Of a stretch of 31,182 nt of DNA, positions 16,280 through 23,378 are shown in pieces; within the stretch, counting starts at the first letter, position 1; the number at the start of each line of letters is the position of its first letter. The notes below the pieces were generated by a model. It saw nothing but the letters and a program-made list of their open reading frames with translations. It made no database searches and was not told the origin of the DNA. Source of the DNA: an uncultured Oscillibacter sp. Its GTDB lineage: Bacteria; Bacillota; Clostridia; Oscillospirales; Oscillospiraceae. The position numbers and the translations under genes are program-made. Location: positions 1 through 31,182 of the forward strand of contig NZ_CAJUBK010000026.1 in assembly GCF_910584465.1 (NCBI RefSeq). The letters are read 5' to 3'.

Positions 16280-18114
16280 GGCGTGTAAAAAGAGGGCTGG
16301 CGGTATTTCTATGCCTGGCCGCGCTGGCGGCGGGCCTCTCCGGCTGCTCGGCGCGATGCACCAGCATCGACTGTGTGATCGGCGTTTCCCTGGCAAACCT
16401 GCGGGAGCAGTGGCGGCTGGTGCTGAAGGACGAATTGGAGGCGGAGGCGAAAAAGTACGAGGGCGTCCGCCTGGTCATCACGGACGCCGCCGGGGACAGC
16501 GAAAAGCAGGCGGAGGATGTGGAGCGGCTGATGAGCTATGACATCGACCTGCTGATCATCTCCCCCAGCGACGTGGAGGCCCTGACCCCGGTGATCGGCG
16601 GCGTCTATGAGGAAATCCCGGTCATCGTGATGGACCGGGCCGTGGAGGGTTATAACTATTCTCTGTTTATCGGGCCGGACAACGACCTCATCGGCCGCCA
16701 GGCGGGCAAAACGGTGCTGGAGCTCTTGGGAGAGCGGGGGATCTCCAATGCCTCGGTCCTGGAGCTGAAAAACGACTCCTTTGCCAGCGAGAGCCGCAGC
16801 GCGGAATTTGTGAAGACGGTCTCAGAAGCCCAGGTGACGACCCGTTCCATCGACCTGTCGGAGGCCACACGGGACTGTGCGGAGGACACCCTCCTGGCGG
16901 GACCGGAGGTGCTGAAGGACATCGATGTGATCTTTGCCCACAACGACTACATGGCCTATGGGGCCCGCCTGGCGCTGGAGGAGCTGGACATCCAAGGGAT
17001 CCAGATCGTGGGGCTGGACGGTTTTTCCGGCGAGAACGGCGGCTTGCAGCTGGTGGAACAGGGACTGATCGACGCCACGGTCACCTGCCCCACCGGCGGG
17101 ACCGAGGCGATCCGGTATGCGGTAGACATCATCGATCAGGTCAGCGGCATTCCAAAGCAGATCATCCTGCGCAGCCACCAGATCCGGCAGGACAACGCGG
17201 CGGACTACCAAAGAGGAACGCCGGTCCAGGAACGTCCCTCTGTCATTCGGGTGGGGTATGCCCAGATCGAGGAGGAGAGCCATTGGCGGGAGGCCTGCAC
17301 GGGATCCATCCGCCAGGCGGCGAAGGACTTCGATATTGACCTGACGATGGAGTTCACACAGCCCTTGGTGGAGGAGCAGACGGAGCTGGTACGGGAATTC
17401 ATTGCGCAGGGAATGGATGTGATCATCGTTTCACCCGTTGTGGCGGAGGGCTGGCTGACGGCCCTGGAGGAAGCGCGGGCGGCGGGGATCCCCGTCCTGC
17501 TTGTAGACCGGATGGTGGACGCAGGGGAGGAGCTGTATACCTCCTTCATCGGGGCGGATTTTGAAGAGGAGGGACGCCGCTGTGCCCGCTGGCTGATGAA
17601 CGAGACAGCGGAGATGGAGGAAGTCCGTGTCATGGAACTGCGGGGGACGGAGGGTTCGTCGCCGGCACAGGATCGGAAAGCGGGATTTGGATCGACCCTC
17701 AATGGATCGGAGAACTGTAAACTTGTCTATTCCACGTGCGGTGAATTCGCAAGGGAGGGCGGACGTGTGGCTGTACGGGAGTACCTCTCCAGACAACCCT
17801 GGGACATCGACGCGATCTACGCGCACAATGATGATATGGCCCTGGGCGCTGTTGAAGTGCTGCTGGAAGAGGGGATGCGGCCGGGTACGGATGTGAAGAT
17901 CATGTCGATCGACGGGACCGCGGACGCCCTCCGGGCGCTGCAAAGCGGGAACATGAATTGTGTGGTGGAGTGCAATCCGCTCCTGGGGCCTCAGCTGATG
18001 AAAGCGGTCACGGATCTGATGCAGGGGAACGAGCTGCCCCTTCGCATCATCACCGATGAAAGCGTGTTTACGGCGGATGCGCCAAAAGTCCTGTTTCAGG
18101 ACCGGAAGTATTAA
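16276..18114 (+). CDS. Lipoprotein with two tandem periplasmic sugar-binding domains
   Basis: This 612-residue protein has a lipobox LSGC (Cys24), then two complete Peripla_BP_4-type domains. Domain 1 (~33-310) is RbsB-like (VIGVSLANLREQW, DLLIISPSDVEAL, VIFAHNDYMAYGA, IVGLDGF). Domain 2 (~322-612) is YtfQ-like (RVGYAQIEEESHWREA, VIIVSPVVAEGWLTAL, MELRGTEGSS, YAHNDDMALGAVEVL, CVVECNPLLG). Ordinary binding proteins have one such domain (~340 residues). The ATGA overlap with the response regulator ties it to sensing rather than transport, comparable to the XylFII-LytS arrangement, where a sugar-binding protein docks on a kinase. It could instead be a second receptor for the importer. Confidence 0.9.
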   Translation: MRRVKRGLAVFLCLAALAAGLSGCSARCTSIDCVIGVSLANLREQWRLVLKDELEAEAKKYEGVRLVITDAAGDSEKQAEDVERLMSYDIDLLIISPSDVEALTPVIGGVYEEIPVIVMDRAVEGYNYSLFIGPDNDLIGRQAGKTVLELLGERGISNASVLELKNDSFASESRSAEFVKTVSEAQVTTRSIDLSEATRDCAEDTLLAGPEVLKDIDVIFAHNDYMAYGARLALEELDIQGIQIVGLDGFSGENGGLQLVEQGLIDATVTCPTGGTEAIRYAVDIIDQVSGIPKQIILRSHQIRQDNAADYQRGTPVQERPSVIRVGYAQIEEESHWREACTGSIRQAAKDFDIDLTMEFTQPLVEEQTELVREFIAQGMDVIIVSPVVAEGWLTALEEARAAGIPVLLVDRMVDAGEELYTSFIGADFEEEGRRCARWLMNETAEMEEVRVMELRGTEGSSPAQDRKAGFGSTLNGSENCKLVYSTCGEFAREGGRVAVREYLSRQPWDIDAIYAHNDDMALGAVEVLLEEGMRPGTDVKIMSIDGTADALRALQSGNMNCVVECNPLLGPQLMKAVTDLMQGNELPLRIITDESVFTADAPKVLFQDRKY

Positions 18115-18134
18115 AAGCGGGAGGGTGGTCGTAT

Positions 18135-18761
18135 ATGGAGATTGGATCGGTCTATTCAGCGTCATTTCGCCCCTATGGAAAAATTGTAGAGGGATATGAC
18201 TTTTCGGAGTTTTTGGAGGTGCTGCGGGGAACGGCCTGCCCGAAGGATACCGTTCTCTATGTGCCCTCGGCCCCGGAGCTGGAACGGCTTCCGGCAGCCA
18301 AGGAGCTGGCGGATCGTTCCTACGGAGGGATGCCCATCCAGATCGGTTATTGCAGCGGCTGCAACGCCACGCTGAACTGCCTGGAGTATCACCGGGATCC
18401 TGAGGTCGACGTGTTTGCGTCGGACGCGGTGCTGCTCTTAGCGCGGGAACAGGAAATTGAGGGCGGAAAGCTCCACACGGACTGCGTCAAGGCATTTTAT
18501 GTCCCTGCCGGCAGCGCGGTGGAGCTGTACGCCATAACGCTGCATTACGCGCCTTGCAGTCCGAAAAGTGGATGTACTTTTCAGGTCTCCATCGTCCTTC
18601 CCAGAGGGACGAACACGGACATTCCCTCAATAGTGCCGAAGACAGCGGAAGACGACATGCTGTGGGCCAGGAACAAATGGCTGCTTTCCCATGCCGATGC
18701 GCCGGAAGCCCGTGATGGGGCTTATATCGGATCGGTCGGAGAGGATCTCCGCCTGTTTTGA
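18135..18761 (+). CDS. DUF4867-like protein of the sugar locus
   Basis: This 208-residue soluble protein begins MEIGSVYSASFRPYGKIVEGYD, an opening I associate with the DUF4867 family of Firmicutes sugar operons. It has no signal peptide or membrane segment. A cysteine-containing stretch (GYCSGCNATLNCLEYH) and a pattern of short strands (VELYAITLHYAPCSP, FQVSIVLPRGTN) suggest a cupin-like beta fold, as in ureidoglycolate lyase relatives, possibly acting on a sugar or its derivative. It starts 20 bp after the double binding protein, with GGGAGG upstream, and is followed by a terminator, so it closes the operon. Family recall is from memory; the enzymatic role is unknown. Confidence 0.7.
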   Translation: MEIGSVYSASFRPYGKIVEGYDFSEFLEVLRGTACPKDTVLYVPSAPELERLPAAKELADRSYGGMPIQIGYCSGCNATLNCLEYHRDPEVDVFASDAVLLLAREQEIEGGKLHTDCVKAFYVPAGSAVELYAITLHYAPCSPKSGCTFQVSIVLPRGTNTDIPSIVPKTAEDDMLWARNKWLLSHADAPEARDGAYIGSVGEDLRLF

Positions 18762-18854
18762 ACGATAGGATGGAGAGACAGATCCAGAGCTGTTACAACA
18801 GATGTGGAGAGCGATCCCATAAAGACCTGTGCGGAGACTTTTCATGAACACAAG

Positions 18855-18917
18855 AGCCTGATGGCCCGACACCTGGCTTGTGCAGGGGATCGGGCCATCA
18901 GGCTGTTCGAATTTTCA
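18855..18917 (+). terminator. Terminator of the sensing operon
   Basis: AGCCTGATGGCCCGA (18855-18869) pairs perfectly with TCGGGCCATCAGGCT (18890-18904); the loop holds a further CCTG/CAGG pairing, and GTTCGAATTTTC follows. Nothing recognisable lies between here and 19057. Confidence 0.82.
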
Positions 18918-19056
18918 TGCCGATACGCTCGATGGTAAAACATCGCTTTATTTGATCCGCAAATTTCTCTCCAGTGTTTGCCGGGACCCTATTCACAGAC
19001 GGTGATGTTCCATGACGATCGCCGGCCTTTCCTGAAAAACAGCAACCAAAAGCAGA

Positions 19057-19872
19057 TCAGCAATTCCCCGTATAGACAAACGTCAGATACTCCCTCGCCG
19101 CATCTGTCAGTTGGTACACCCGCTCTACCGGCGTGGGCGGCCTATCCATCATCCGGTATCTTGGGAAGGACCGGGACAGGTGCAGAGGGATGTCCCGATC
19201 CACCGAGGCCAGCCATTGGGCTAATGCGTTGATCCCCTCTACGCTGTCATCCTCACCGGGGACTAAAAGCGTGGTCACCTCCACATGACACTGCCCTGCT
19301 GCCAGGGTGACAAATCTCTTCACTGTCTCCAGATCACCACCCAGCCTCTTGTACCACTCAGGCGTGAAGCCCTTCAGGTCGATGTTGGCAGCGTCGATCA
19401 GCGGCAGCAGTTCCCGCCAGGGGGGCCGCTTCGACGGTGCCGTTGGTGACCAGGACGTTGAGCATCCCCCGCTCACGGAGCAGGACAGCGCAGTCCCGGA
19501 CGTACTCATAGCCCACCAACGGCTCGTTGTAAGTGTAGGCCGCTCCGATGTTGCCCGCAGTTCCAGCGCTTTATCCGCCAGCGCCTCCGGTGAGAGTTCC
19601 ACCGTCTCAAGCTTCCCCTCTCCGGCCATGGGAATCTCGTGGCCCTGGCAGAAGGGACAGCGCAGATCGCACCCAAAGCTGCCCACAGACATGATCGAAC
19701 TTCCGGAGCGGAACCGCCGCAGGGGTCTCTTCTCGATGGGGCCCAAGGCCAGACTGGTCACTTTGCCGTAGTTCAGAGGGACGACGGCTCTGTCCCGACA
19801 GGCTCTGGCCCGGCAGAGGCCAGTCTGGCCTTCGGATAAGGCACAGTGGTGAAAACACGATCCGCAGATCAT
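19057..19872 (-). pseudogene. amrS: AmmeMemoRadiSam radical SAM enzyme, two compensating frameshifts
   Basis: Start and end match the AmrS family: a cysteine-rich N-terminus (ICGSCFHHCAL, GLCRARA), then SVGSFGCDLRCPFCQGHEI with the radical SAM C-x3-C-x2-C, and after a gap WRELLPLIDAANIDLKGF to EYLTFVYTGNC. Between about 19553 and 19425 the main frame is nonsense. The family sequence (IGAAYTYNEPLVGYEYVRD, MLNVLVTNGTVEAAPW) is in another frame. One base is missing near 19551-19557 and one extra G sits in the six-G run at 19420-19425 (plus strand). The frame stays open, but ~43 conserved residues, including the YTYNEP motif, are lost. It overlaps the upstream gene by ATGA. Sequencing error is the alternative. 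Confidence 0.85.
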
Positions 19873-21257
19873 GTGTGCCGCACCACCTCAAACCGCTCCA
19901 AGGTGTACTCCTCCCGGGAGCTGATGCCGCCCTTCTGCCGGGCGATGCCGATCTGCTGCTCCACCGTGTCCACGCCCTCCAAATCGGGCAGCAGCAGGCC
20001 GCGACGACCGCCGCAGGAGACGATCGCGCCGTGCTTTTTCACATCCAGCTCTGCCGGAGAGGAGATGGGCTCCGGCTGGCCCAGCACATCCACACTGTAT
20101 TCCAGGCTGCCCAGCTCTGAAACTGTCACTGGCGGGAAACGCGGGTCTCGGGAACAGGCGGAAACGGCGTTCTGCACGATTTCCCAGGCCACGCTCTCGG
20201 TGGTTGGCCCGGTAGTGCCGATGCAGCCTCGGAGTTGGCCGTGGACAAGGAGGGAGACGAAGGCCCCGCAGTCTGGGCGGTCATTTCGGCGGGCAGACCG
20301 CCCGGCAGACGCTTCAGCCGCTTTCCAGTTTTCACAAAGGTCTCCAGAGACAGCCAGGCCAGCTTGACCCAGGCATCCTCGGAGACCTTTTTCTCCGCCA
20401 GCCGGGTGCGCTCCAGTTCAGCGCACCGCTCCCCAAAGCGGCGGTCCTCGTCCGGGCCGGTGACAGTAAACGTGGCCACTCCGTAGCCTACGCTGGTGAC
20501 GCCCTCGTAGCTGAGGAGCTTTGACTCCACAGCCAATCCGTCCAGCGCCCCCGCCATGATCTGGAAAGAGCGCAGACCGCACTCCGCCGCCCGGTCACAG
20601 AGAGCAGGGTCCATCGTGAGGGATCAGAGGAGATCCCCCGCCGCCATAGCCTCGGTGATCGGCCGGTCGAACTCCGGACCCTCCGGGGCAAAGCCGTAGG
20701 GTCCGTCCTCCCGCAGCTTGTGGGACAGATCTCCGCTGGCGATGAACGCAGCTCTGCGCCCCAGAGCCTCCACCGCCTGAGCAATGCACTGGCCCAGCCG
20801 GTAGTGGTCCAGGGGAGAGGACCCGGACAGGCCAATGCGGAGGATGGGGCAGTCCACCCCGGCCTCCCGGAGGAAATACAAGGGCAGGAAGGTGCCGTGG
20901 TCCAAAGACGGGTCCCGCTCTCCCAGCATCCCGGCCCGGAGACCGGCAGACTCCGCACGGCGGATGATCTCGTCCCGCAGCGGAGCGTCGTACTCCACAC
21001 GCAGTTTGGTTTGGGCCGCACCGAAGGCGGACATGCCTCTGGCGGCACCCCGGCCCGGAGAGATGTGGAAGTAGTCGGCGTACATGACCTGATGGGGTGA
21101 AGTGATGATCAGCACCTCCGGCTCCCATGCGGCCACCTGCTTTGCGGCGGTCCGGTAGGCGTCAATGGTAGTCTGGACCTCCTGTCCTCCGCCCGCGTCC
21201 CACCGTGGGGATGATCAGCGGCGGATGGGGGACGATCACTGCTCCCAGAATAGACAT
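19869..21257 (-). pseudogene. Fused MEMO-AMMECR1 protein (AmmeMemoRadiSam B+A), three lesions
   Basis: The gene starts at the ATG on 21257 behind AGGAGG (MSILGAVIVPHPPLIIPTVGRG). A one-base insertion near 21191-21197 shifts it off the MEMO frame, which resumes as VQTTIDAYRTAAKQVAA, then SPHQVMYADYFHISPG and FIASGDLSHKL. An in-frame TGA at 20626-20624 interrupts the end of the MEMO domain, which continues as AAECGLRSFQIMAGALDG and EGVTSVGYGVA. The AMMECR1 domain (DAWVKLAWLSLETF) then loses a G in the C-run at 20264-20267, and the rest (FVSLLVHGQLRGCIGTTGPT, AWEIVQNAV, to VVRHT) lies one frame over. The intact fused family is about 460 residues, which this length fits. The original functions are not well known. 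Confidence 0.85.
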
Positions 21258-21303
21258 ATCAAATCCTCCTAATTACAATTAATTGTAATAGGAGGATTTG
21301 ATA
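21257..21303. promoter_or_regulatory. 47-bp palindrome with MarR/OhrR-like core in a divergent intergenic region
   Basis: TATCAAATCCTCCT (21257-21270) is the exact complement of AGGAGGATTTGATA (21290-21303), and ATTACAATT (21272-21280) of AATTGTAAT (21281-21289); only the A at 21271 is unpaired. The core resembles the OhrR consensus TACAATT-AATTGTA. The left arm includes the ribosome site of the minus-strand AmmeMemo gene. Confidence 0.75.
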
Positions 21304-21325
21304 AGGAAGACCGGAGGACTGCAAG

Positions 21326-21685
21326 ATGGAGCGAATAAGTAGAGAAATCGTAGAGGCAAAAAACGCTTGCCCACATTGCGGCCTCACAAAGGAGATGGCT
21401 CAAAAGTGGGCGTCCTTTTTGCGGAACGCTGACGGCAGTATCGGGCCTCACTGGAGCATCGACCAGATCAAACGTGTCATGGCGCAGATGAACATAGGCG
21501 GGGCCCCACACAGGTTTTGGATAGCCATGAACGAGGTCTATAGTAGCATTGACCCTACCTTGGCAAAGTATGGCATCAATAGTATAGAAGCCTATGTTGA
21601 TATTGTCAAAGCGTTCTGGCTGAATGATAAAGGCGCTGTTGACGACAAGCTGGCGGCTTATTACTCCGCTGTTGTGAAGCACTGA
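21326..21685 (+). CDS. Small conserved hypothetical protein with CPHCG motif
   Basis: This 119-residue acidic, helical protein has one CPHCG knuckle near residue 15, a short stretch RNADGSIGPHWSIDQI, and AAPHRFW/GAPHRFW-like and KAFWLNDKGA helices later. I do not recognise a characterised family; proteins of this look are common in prophages and conjugative elements of gut Firmicutes, but I cannot name the family with certainty. GGAGG at 21313-21317 is eight bases before the ATG. It is transcribed divergently from the broken AmmeMemo genes, and the tRNA operon ends against its 3' side, a typical position for integrated elements. The gene looks intact. Confidence 0.7.
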   Translation: MERISREIVEAKNACPHCGLTKEMAQKWASFLRNADGSIGPHWSIDQIKRVMAQMNIGGAPHRFWIAMNEVYSSIDPTLAKYGINSIEAYVDIVKAFWLNDKGAVDDKLAAYYSAVVKH

Positions 21686-21706
21686 CACAAAATGCACTTG
21701 CCTCAC

Positions 21707-21728
21707 CGTTACTAACACGTTACTAACA
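21707..21728. repeat. Two tandem copies of an 11-bp repeat
   Basis: CGTTACTAACA occurs twice with no gap (21707-21717 and 21718-21728), between the small hypothetical gene and the tRNA terminator. Function unknown; it could be an integrase arm site or chance. Confidence 0.5.
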
Positions 21729-21740
21729 AACGAAATGAGC

Positions 21741-21788
21741 ACAAAACACGAGGAAACCCTAGAACCGTTGCAGTTCTAGGGTTTCCTC
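21741..21788 (-). terminator. Terminator of the tRNA operon
   Basis: The 16-nt arms 21750-21765 and 21773-21788 (GAGGAAACCCTAGAAC and its complement) pair perfectly around a 7-base loop. On the minus strand the hairpin directly follows tRNA-Val and precedes GTGTTTTGTG. Confidence 0.9.
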
Positions 21789-21865
21789 TGGTGGAGACTA
21801 CTGGACTCGAACCAGTGGCCTCATGCGTGTGAAGCATGCGCTCTAACCAGCTGAGCTAAGCCTCC
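21789..21865 (-). tRNA. tRNA-Val (anticodon CAC)
   Basis: The minus strand folds as a 77-nt cloverleaf with encoded CCA: acceptor GGAGGCT/AGTCTCC, D arm GCTC/GAGC, anticodon stem CATGC/GCATG with loop TTCACAC (anticodon CAC), and T arm ACTGG-TTCGAGT-CCAGT. It is the last gene of the three-tRNA operon. Confidence 0.95.
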
Positions 21866-21887
21866 GGATACCTATCGAATTTTCCTG

Positions 21888-21922
21888 CCCATAAGACGCC
21901 GCACATCACGGCGCCTTATGGG
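21888..21922 (-). other. Hairpin between tRNA-Glu and tRNA-Val
   Basis: CCCATAAG and CGCCG (21888-21901) pair with CGGCG and CTTATGGG (21909-21922), with one A-C mismatch. It begins one base past the tRNA-Glu CCA. It lacks a U tract, so it is more likely a processing or stability element than a terminator. Confidence 0.7.
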
Positions 21923-21923
21923 G

Positions 21924-21998
21924 TGGTGACCCGTACGGGATTCGAACCCATGTTACAGCCGTGAAAGGGCCGTGTCTTAACCACTTGACCAACGGGCC
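21924..21998 (-). tRNA. tRNA-Glu (anticodon TTC)
   Basis: A 75-nt cloverleaf with encoded CCA on the minus strand: acceptor GGCCCGT/ACGGGTC, anticodon stem CGGCC/GGCTG with loop CTTTCAC (anticodon TTC), and T arm ATGGG-TTCGAAT-CCCGT. Confidence 0.95.
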
Positions 21999-22128
21999 GT
22001 CATCATGGCGAGATCCGTTCCGTTCCCGCCTCCGGCGAAATACGGTGCTCCGATCCTTCGCCCTTCCTCTCCTGCAATGATCTGCGGACCTTTGAGGAGA
22101 CCGCAGGGAAGGGAAGGAGGGACGGGAC

Positions 22129-22158
22129 CCCATGGGACGCCGCAAGGCATCCCATGGG
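22129..22158 (-). other. Hairpin between tRNA-Met and tRNA-Glu
   Basis: CCCATGGGA (22129-22137) pairs with TCCCATGGG (22150-22158), with an inner GCC/GGC. A second smaller CTGCGG/CCGCAG hairpin lies at 22082-22106. The 165-bp spacer holds no gene. Confidence 0.7.
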
Positions 22159-22163
22159 ATTCT

Positions 22164-22240
22164 TGGTAGCGGCACCTGGATTTGAACCGGGGACACTGCG
22201 GGTATGAACCGCATGCTCTAGCCAACTGAGCTATGCCGCC
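22164..22240 (-). tRNA. tRNA-Met (anticodon CAT, elongator type)
   Basis: A 77-nt cloverleaf with encoded CCA: acceptor GGCGGCA/TGCCGCT, D arm GCTC/GAGC, anticodon stem TGCGG/CCGCA with loop TTCATAC (anticodon CAT). It lacks the GGG/CCC anticodon stem of initiator tRNA, so elongator Met is the best call; Ile with a modified CAT is less likely. The T stem CCCGG/CCAGG contains a C-A mismatch. It is the first gene of the operon. Confidence 0.92.
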
Positions 22241-22269
22241 ATGTCATCCATCCGTAACGGACAAATGGT

Positions 22270-22299
22270 ACTATAGCAGATGACCATAGGTCTTGTCAA
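22270..22299 (-). promoter_or_regulatory. Promoter of the tRNA operon
   Basis: On the minus strand TTGACA (22299-22294) and TATAGT (22275-22270) are separated by 18 bp, about 30 bases upstream of tRNA-Met. This is a strong housekeeping-sigma promoter. Confidence 0.88.
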
Positions 22300-22364
22300 G
22301 GGTTTCCGAGATTTTTCCTCAAATTTTCCCTGAAAATTTTTCTCTGTTTTTTCCCGATGCCCCC

Positions 22365-22395
22365 TTGACTCTCCCCCGGGGCGAGGGCTTATGCT
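22365..22395 (+). promoter_or_regulatory. MerR-type promoter with 19-bp spacer
   Basis: TTGACT (22365-22370) and TATGCT (22390-22395) are separated by 19 bp, and the spacer holds an imperfect dyad (CTCCCCC / GGGGCGAG). Over-long, dyad-containing spacers are the hallmark of MerR-activated promoters, here directly upstream of a MerR gene. Confidence 0.82.
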
Positions 22396-22436
22396 GTACC
22401 TGAGCTCAAATCTCACAACGTTGTGGAGGGATCCCT

Positions 22437-23255
22437 ATGCTGAAGATCGGCGAATTCTCAAAACTATCCAGAGTCAGCATCCGCTCCCTGCGCCGCTACG
22501 CCGAGGCCGGGCTCCTGGCCCCGGCATCCATCGACCCTTTCACCGGCTACCGCTACTACAGCGAGCGCCAGCTCCCCGTCGCCGCCCGCATCCGGGCCCT
22601 CCGGGACATGGGCTTCCCCCTGGCCGCGGTCCGGGAGGTGCTGGGGTGCTATGACGATCCCGGGGCGCTGGAGCGCTGCCTGCGCCTTCAGCGGGCCTCG
22701 GCCTGGGAGGCCATGGAGGAGGCGGAGCGGCGGCTGCGGCTTCTGGATACAGCCCTGGAGCGGCTGAGAAAGGATGAAACTATGATGAAATACGACGTGA
22801 CCATCAAGACCCTGCCGGAGCGGCAGGTAGCCAGCGTGCGGCAGATCCTCCCCTCCTACGAAAGGGAGGGGGACCTGTGGCACATCTACTGCCAGGAGAC
22901 CGCCCGGATGAACATCCAGGACGGCGACCCGGCTCTCTGCACGGCGATTTTCCACGACGGTGAGTTCAAGGAACAGGACGTGGACGTGGAGATCCAGAAG
23001 AGCGTGGTGGGGTCGTATGCGGACACGGAGCACGTGAAGTTCAAGACCGTCCCGGCGGTGCAGGTGGCCTCCGCTACCTTCCGTGGGAGTTACGATCAGT
23101 TCGGCGCGGTAAACGAGGCTGTGGCCGCCTGGGTGGAGGACAACGGCTGGACCTTTGACGGCACCTTCTTCGACATCTACCACGTCAGCCCCCACGATAC
23201 CCGGGACCCGGACGAGTTCGTCACCGAGGTCTGCTATCCCGTGAAGCGGAGATGA
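22437..23255 (+). CDS. MerR-family regulator with GyrI-like ligand-binding domain
   Basis: This 272-residue regulator has an N-terminal MerR helix-turn-helix (KIGEFSKLSRVSIRSLRRYA, GLLAPASIDPFTGYRYY), a dimerising helix to about 113 and a C-terminal GyrI/BmrR-type effector domain (VTIKTLPERQVASVRQILPSYE, ATFRGSYDQFG, FDIYHVSPHDT, VCYPVKRR). This architecture matches the multidrug-sensing BmrR/BltR group, which untwists a 19-bp-spaced promoter when a hydrophobic cation binds. The ATG has GGAGGG 12-8 bases upstream. The promoter at 22365 implies autoregulation. No transporter gene is adjacent, so its other targets are elsewhere. Confidence 0.92.
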   Translation: MLKIGEFSKLSRVSIRSLRRYAEAGLLAPASIDPFTGYRYYSERQLPVAARIRALRDMGFPLAAVREVLGCYDDPGALERCLRLQRASAWEAMEEAERRLRLLDTALERLRKDETMMKYDVTIKTLPERQVASVRQILPSYEREGDLWHIYCQETARMNIQDGDPALCTAIFHDGEFKEQDVDVEIQKSVVGSYADTEHVKFKTVPAVQVASATFRGSYDQFGAVNEAVAAWVEDNGWTFDGTFFDIYHVSPHDTRDPDEFVTEVCYPVKRR

Positions 23256-23259
23256 TCTG

Positions 23260-23294
23260 CCGCAGGGGCCCGGCGATCTGCCGGGCCTCTGCGG
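23260..23294 (+). terminator. Hairpin after the MerR gene
   Basis: CCGCAGGGGCCCGGC (23260-23274) pairs with GCCGGGCCTCTGCGG (23280-23294) across a 5-base loop, with one G-U. There is no T tract directly after it. Confidence 0.7.
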
Positions 23295-23321
23295 CCCCCG
23301 GCGGGCTGTTTACCTGCCCCG

Positions 23322-23369
23322 CAAAAAAGCATGGGAGCGGCCGGAGGGCATCGCCGCCCGGCCGCTCCC
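23322..23369 (-). terminator. Terminator of the SLH-GH25 gene
   Basis: On the minus strand, arms at 23358-23369 and 23333-23344 (GGGAGCGGCCGG and complement) form a stem that is followed by a six-T run (23328-23323). Confidence 0.9.
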
Positions 23370-23378
23370 TGCCGTCCG

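Noticed and set aside
18918..19056. Possible small coding remnant downstream of the sensing operon terminator
   Set aside because: No frame combines a start, a ribosome site and recognisable protein sequence.
19420..19557. Programmed frameshifting in the radical SAM gene
   Set aside because: Two opposite shifts about 130 bp apart without a slippery heptamer or conserved structure fit mutation or sequencing error better.
20624..20626. In-frame TGA in the MEMO domain read as selenocysteine
   Set aside because: The MEMO family has no known selenocysteine at this place, and two frameshifts in the same gene plus two in its partner indicate decay.
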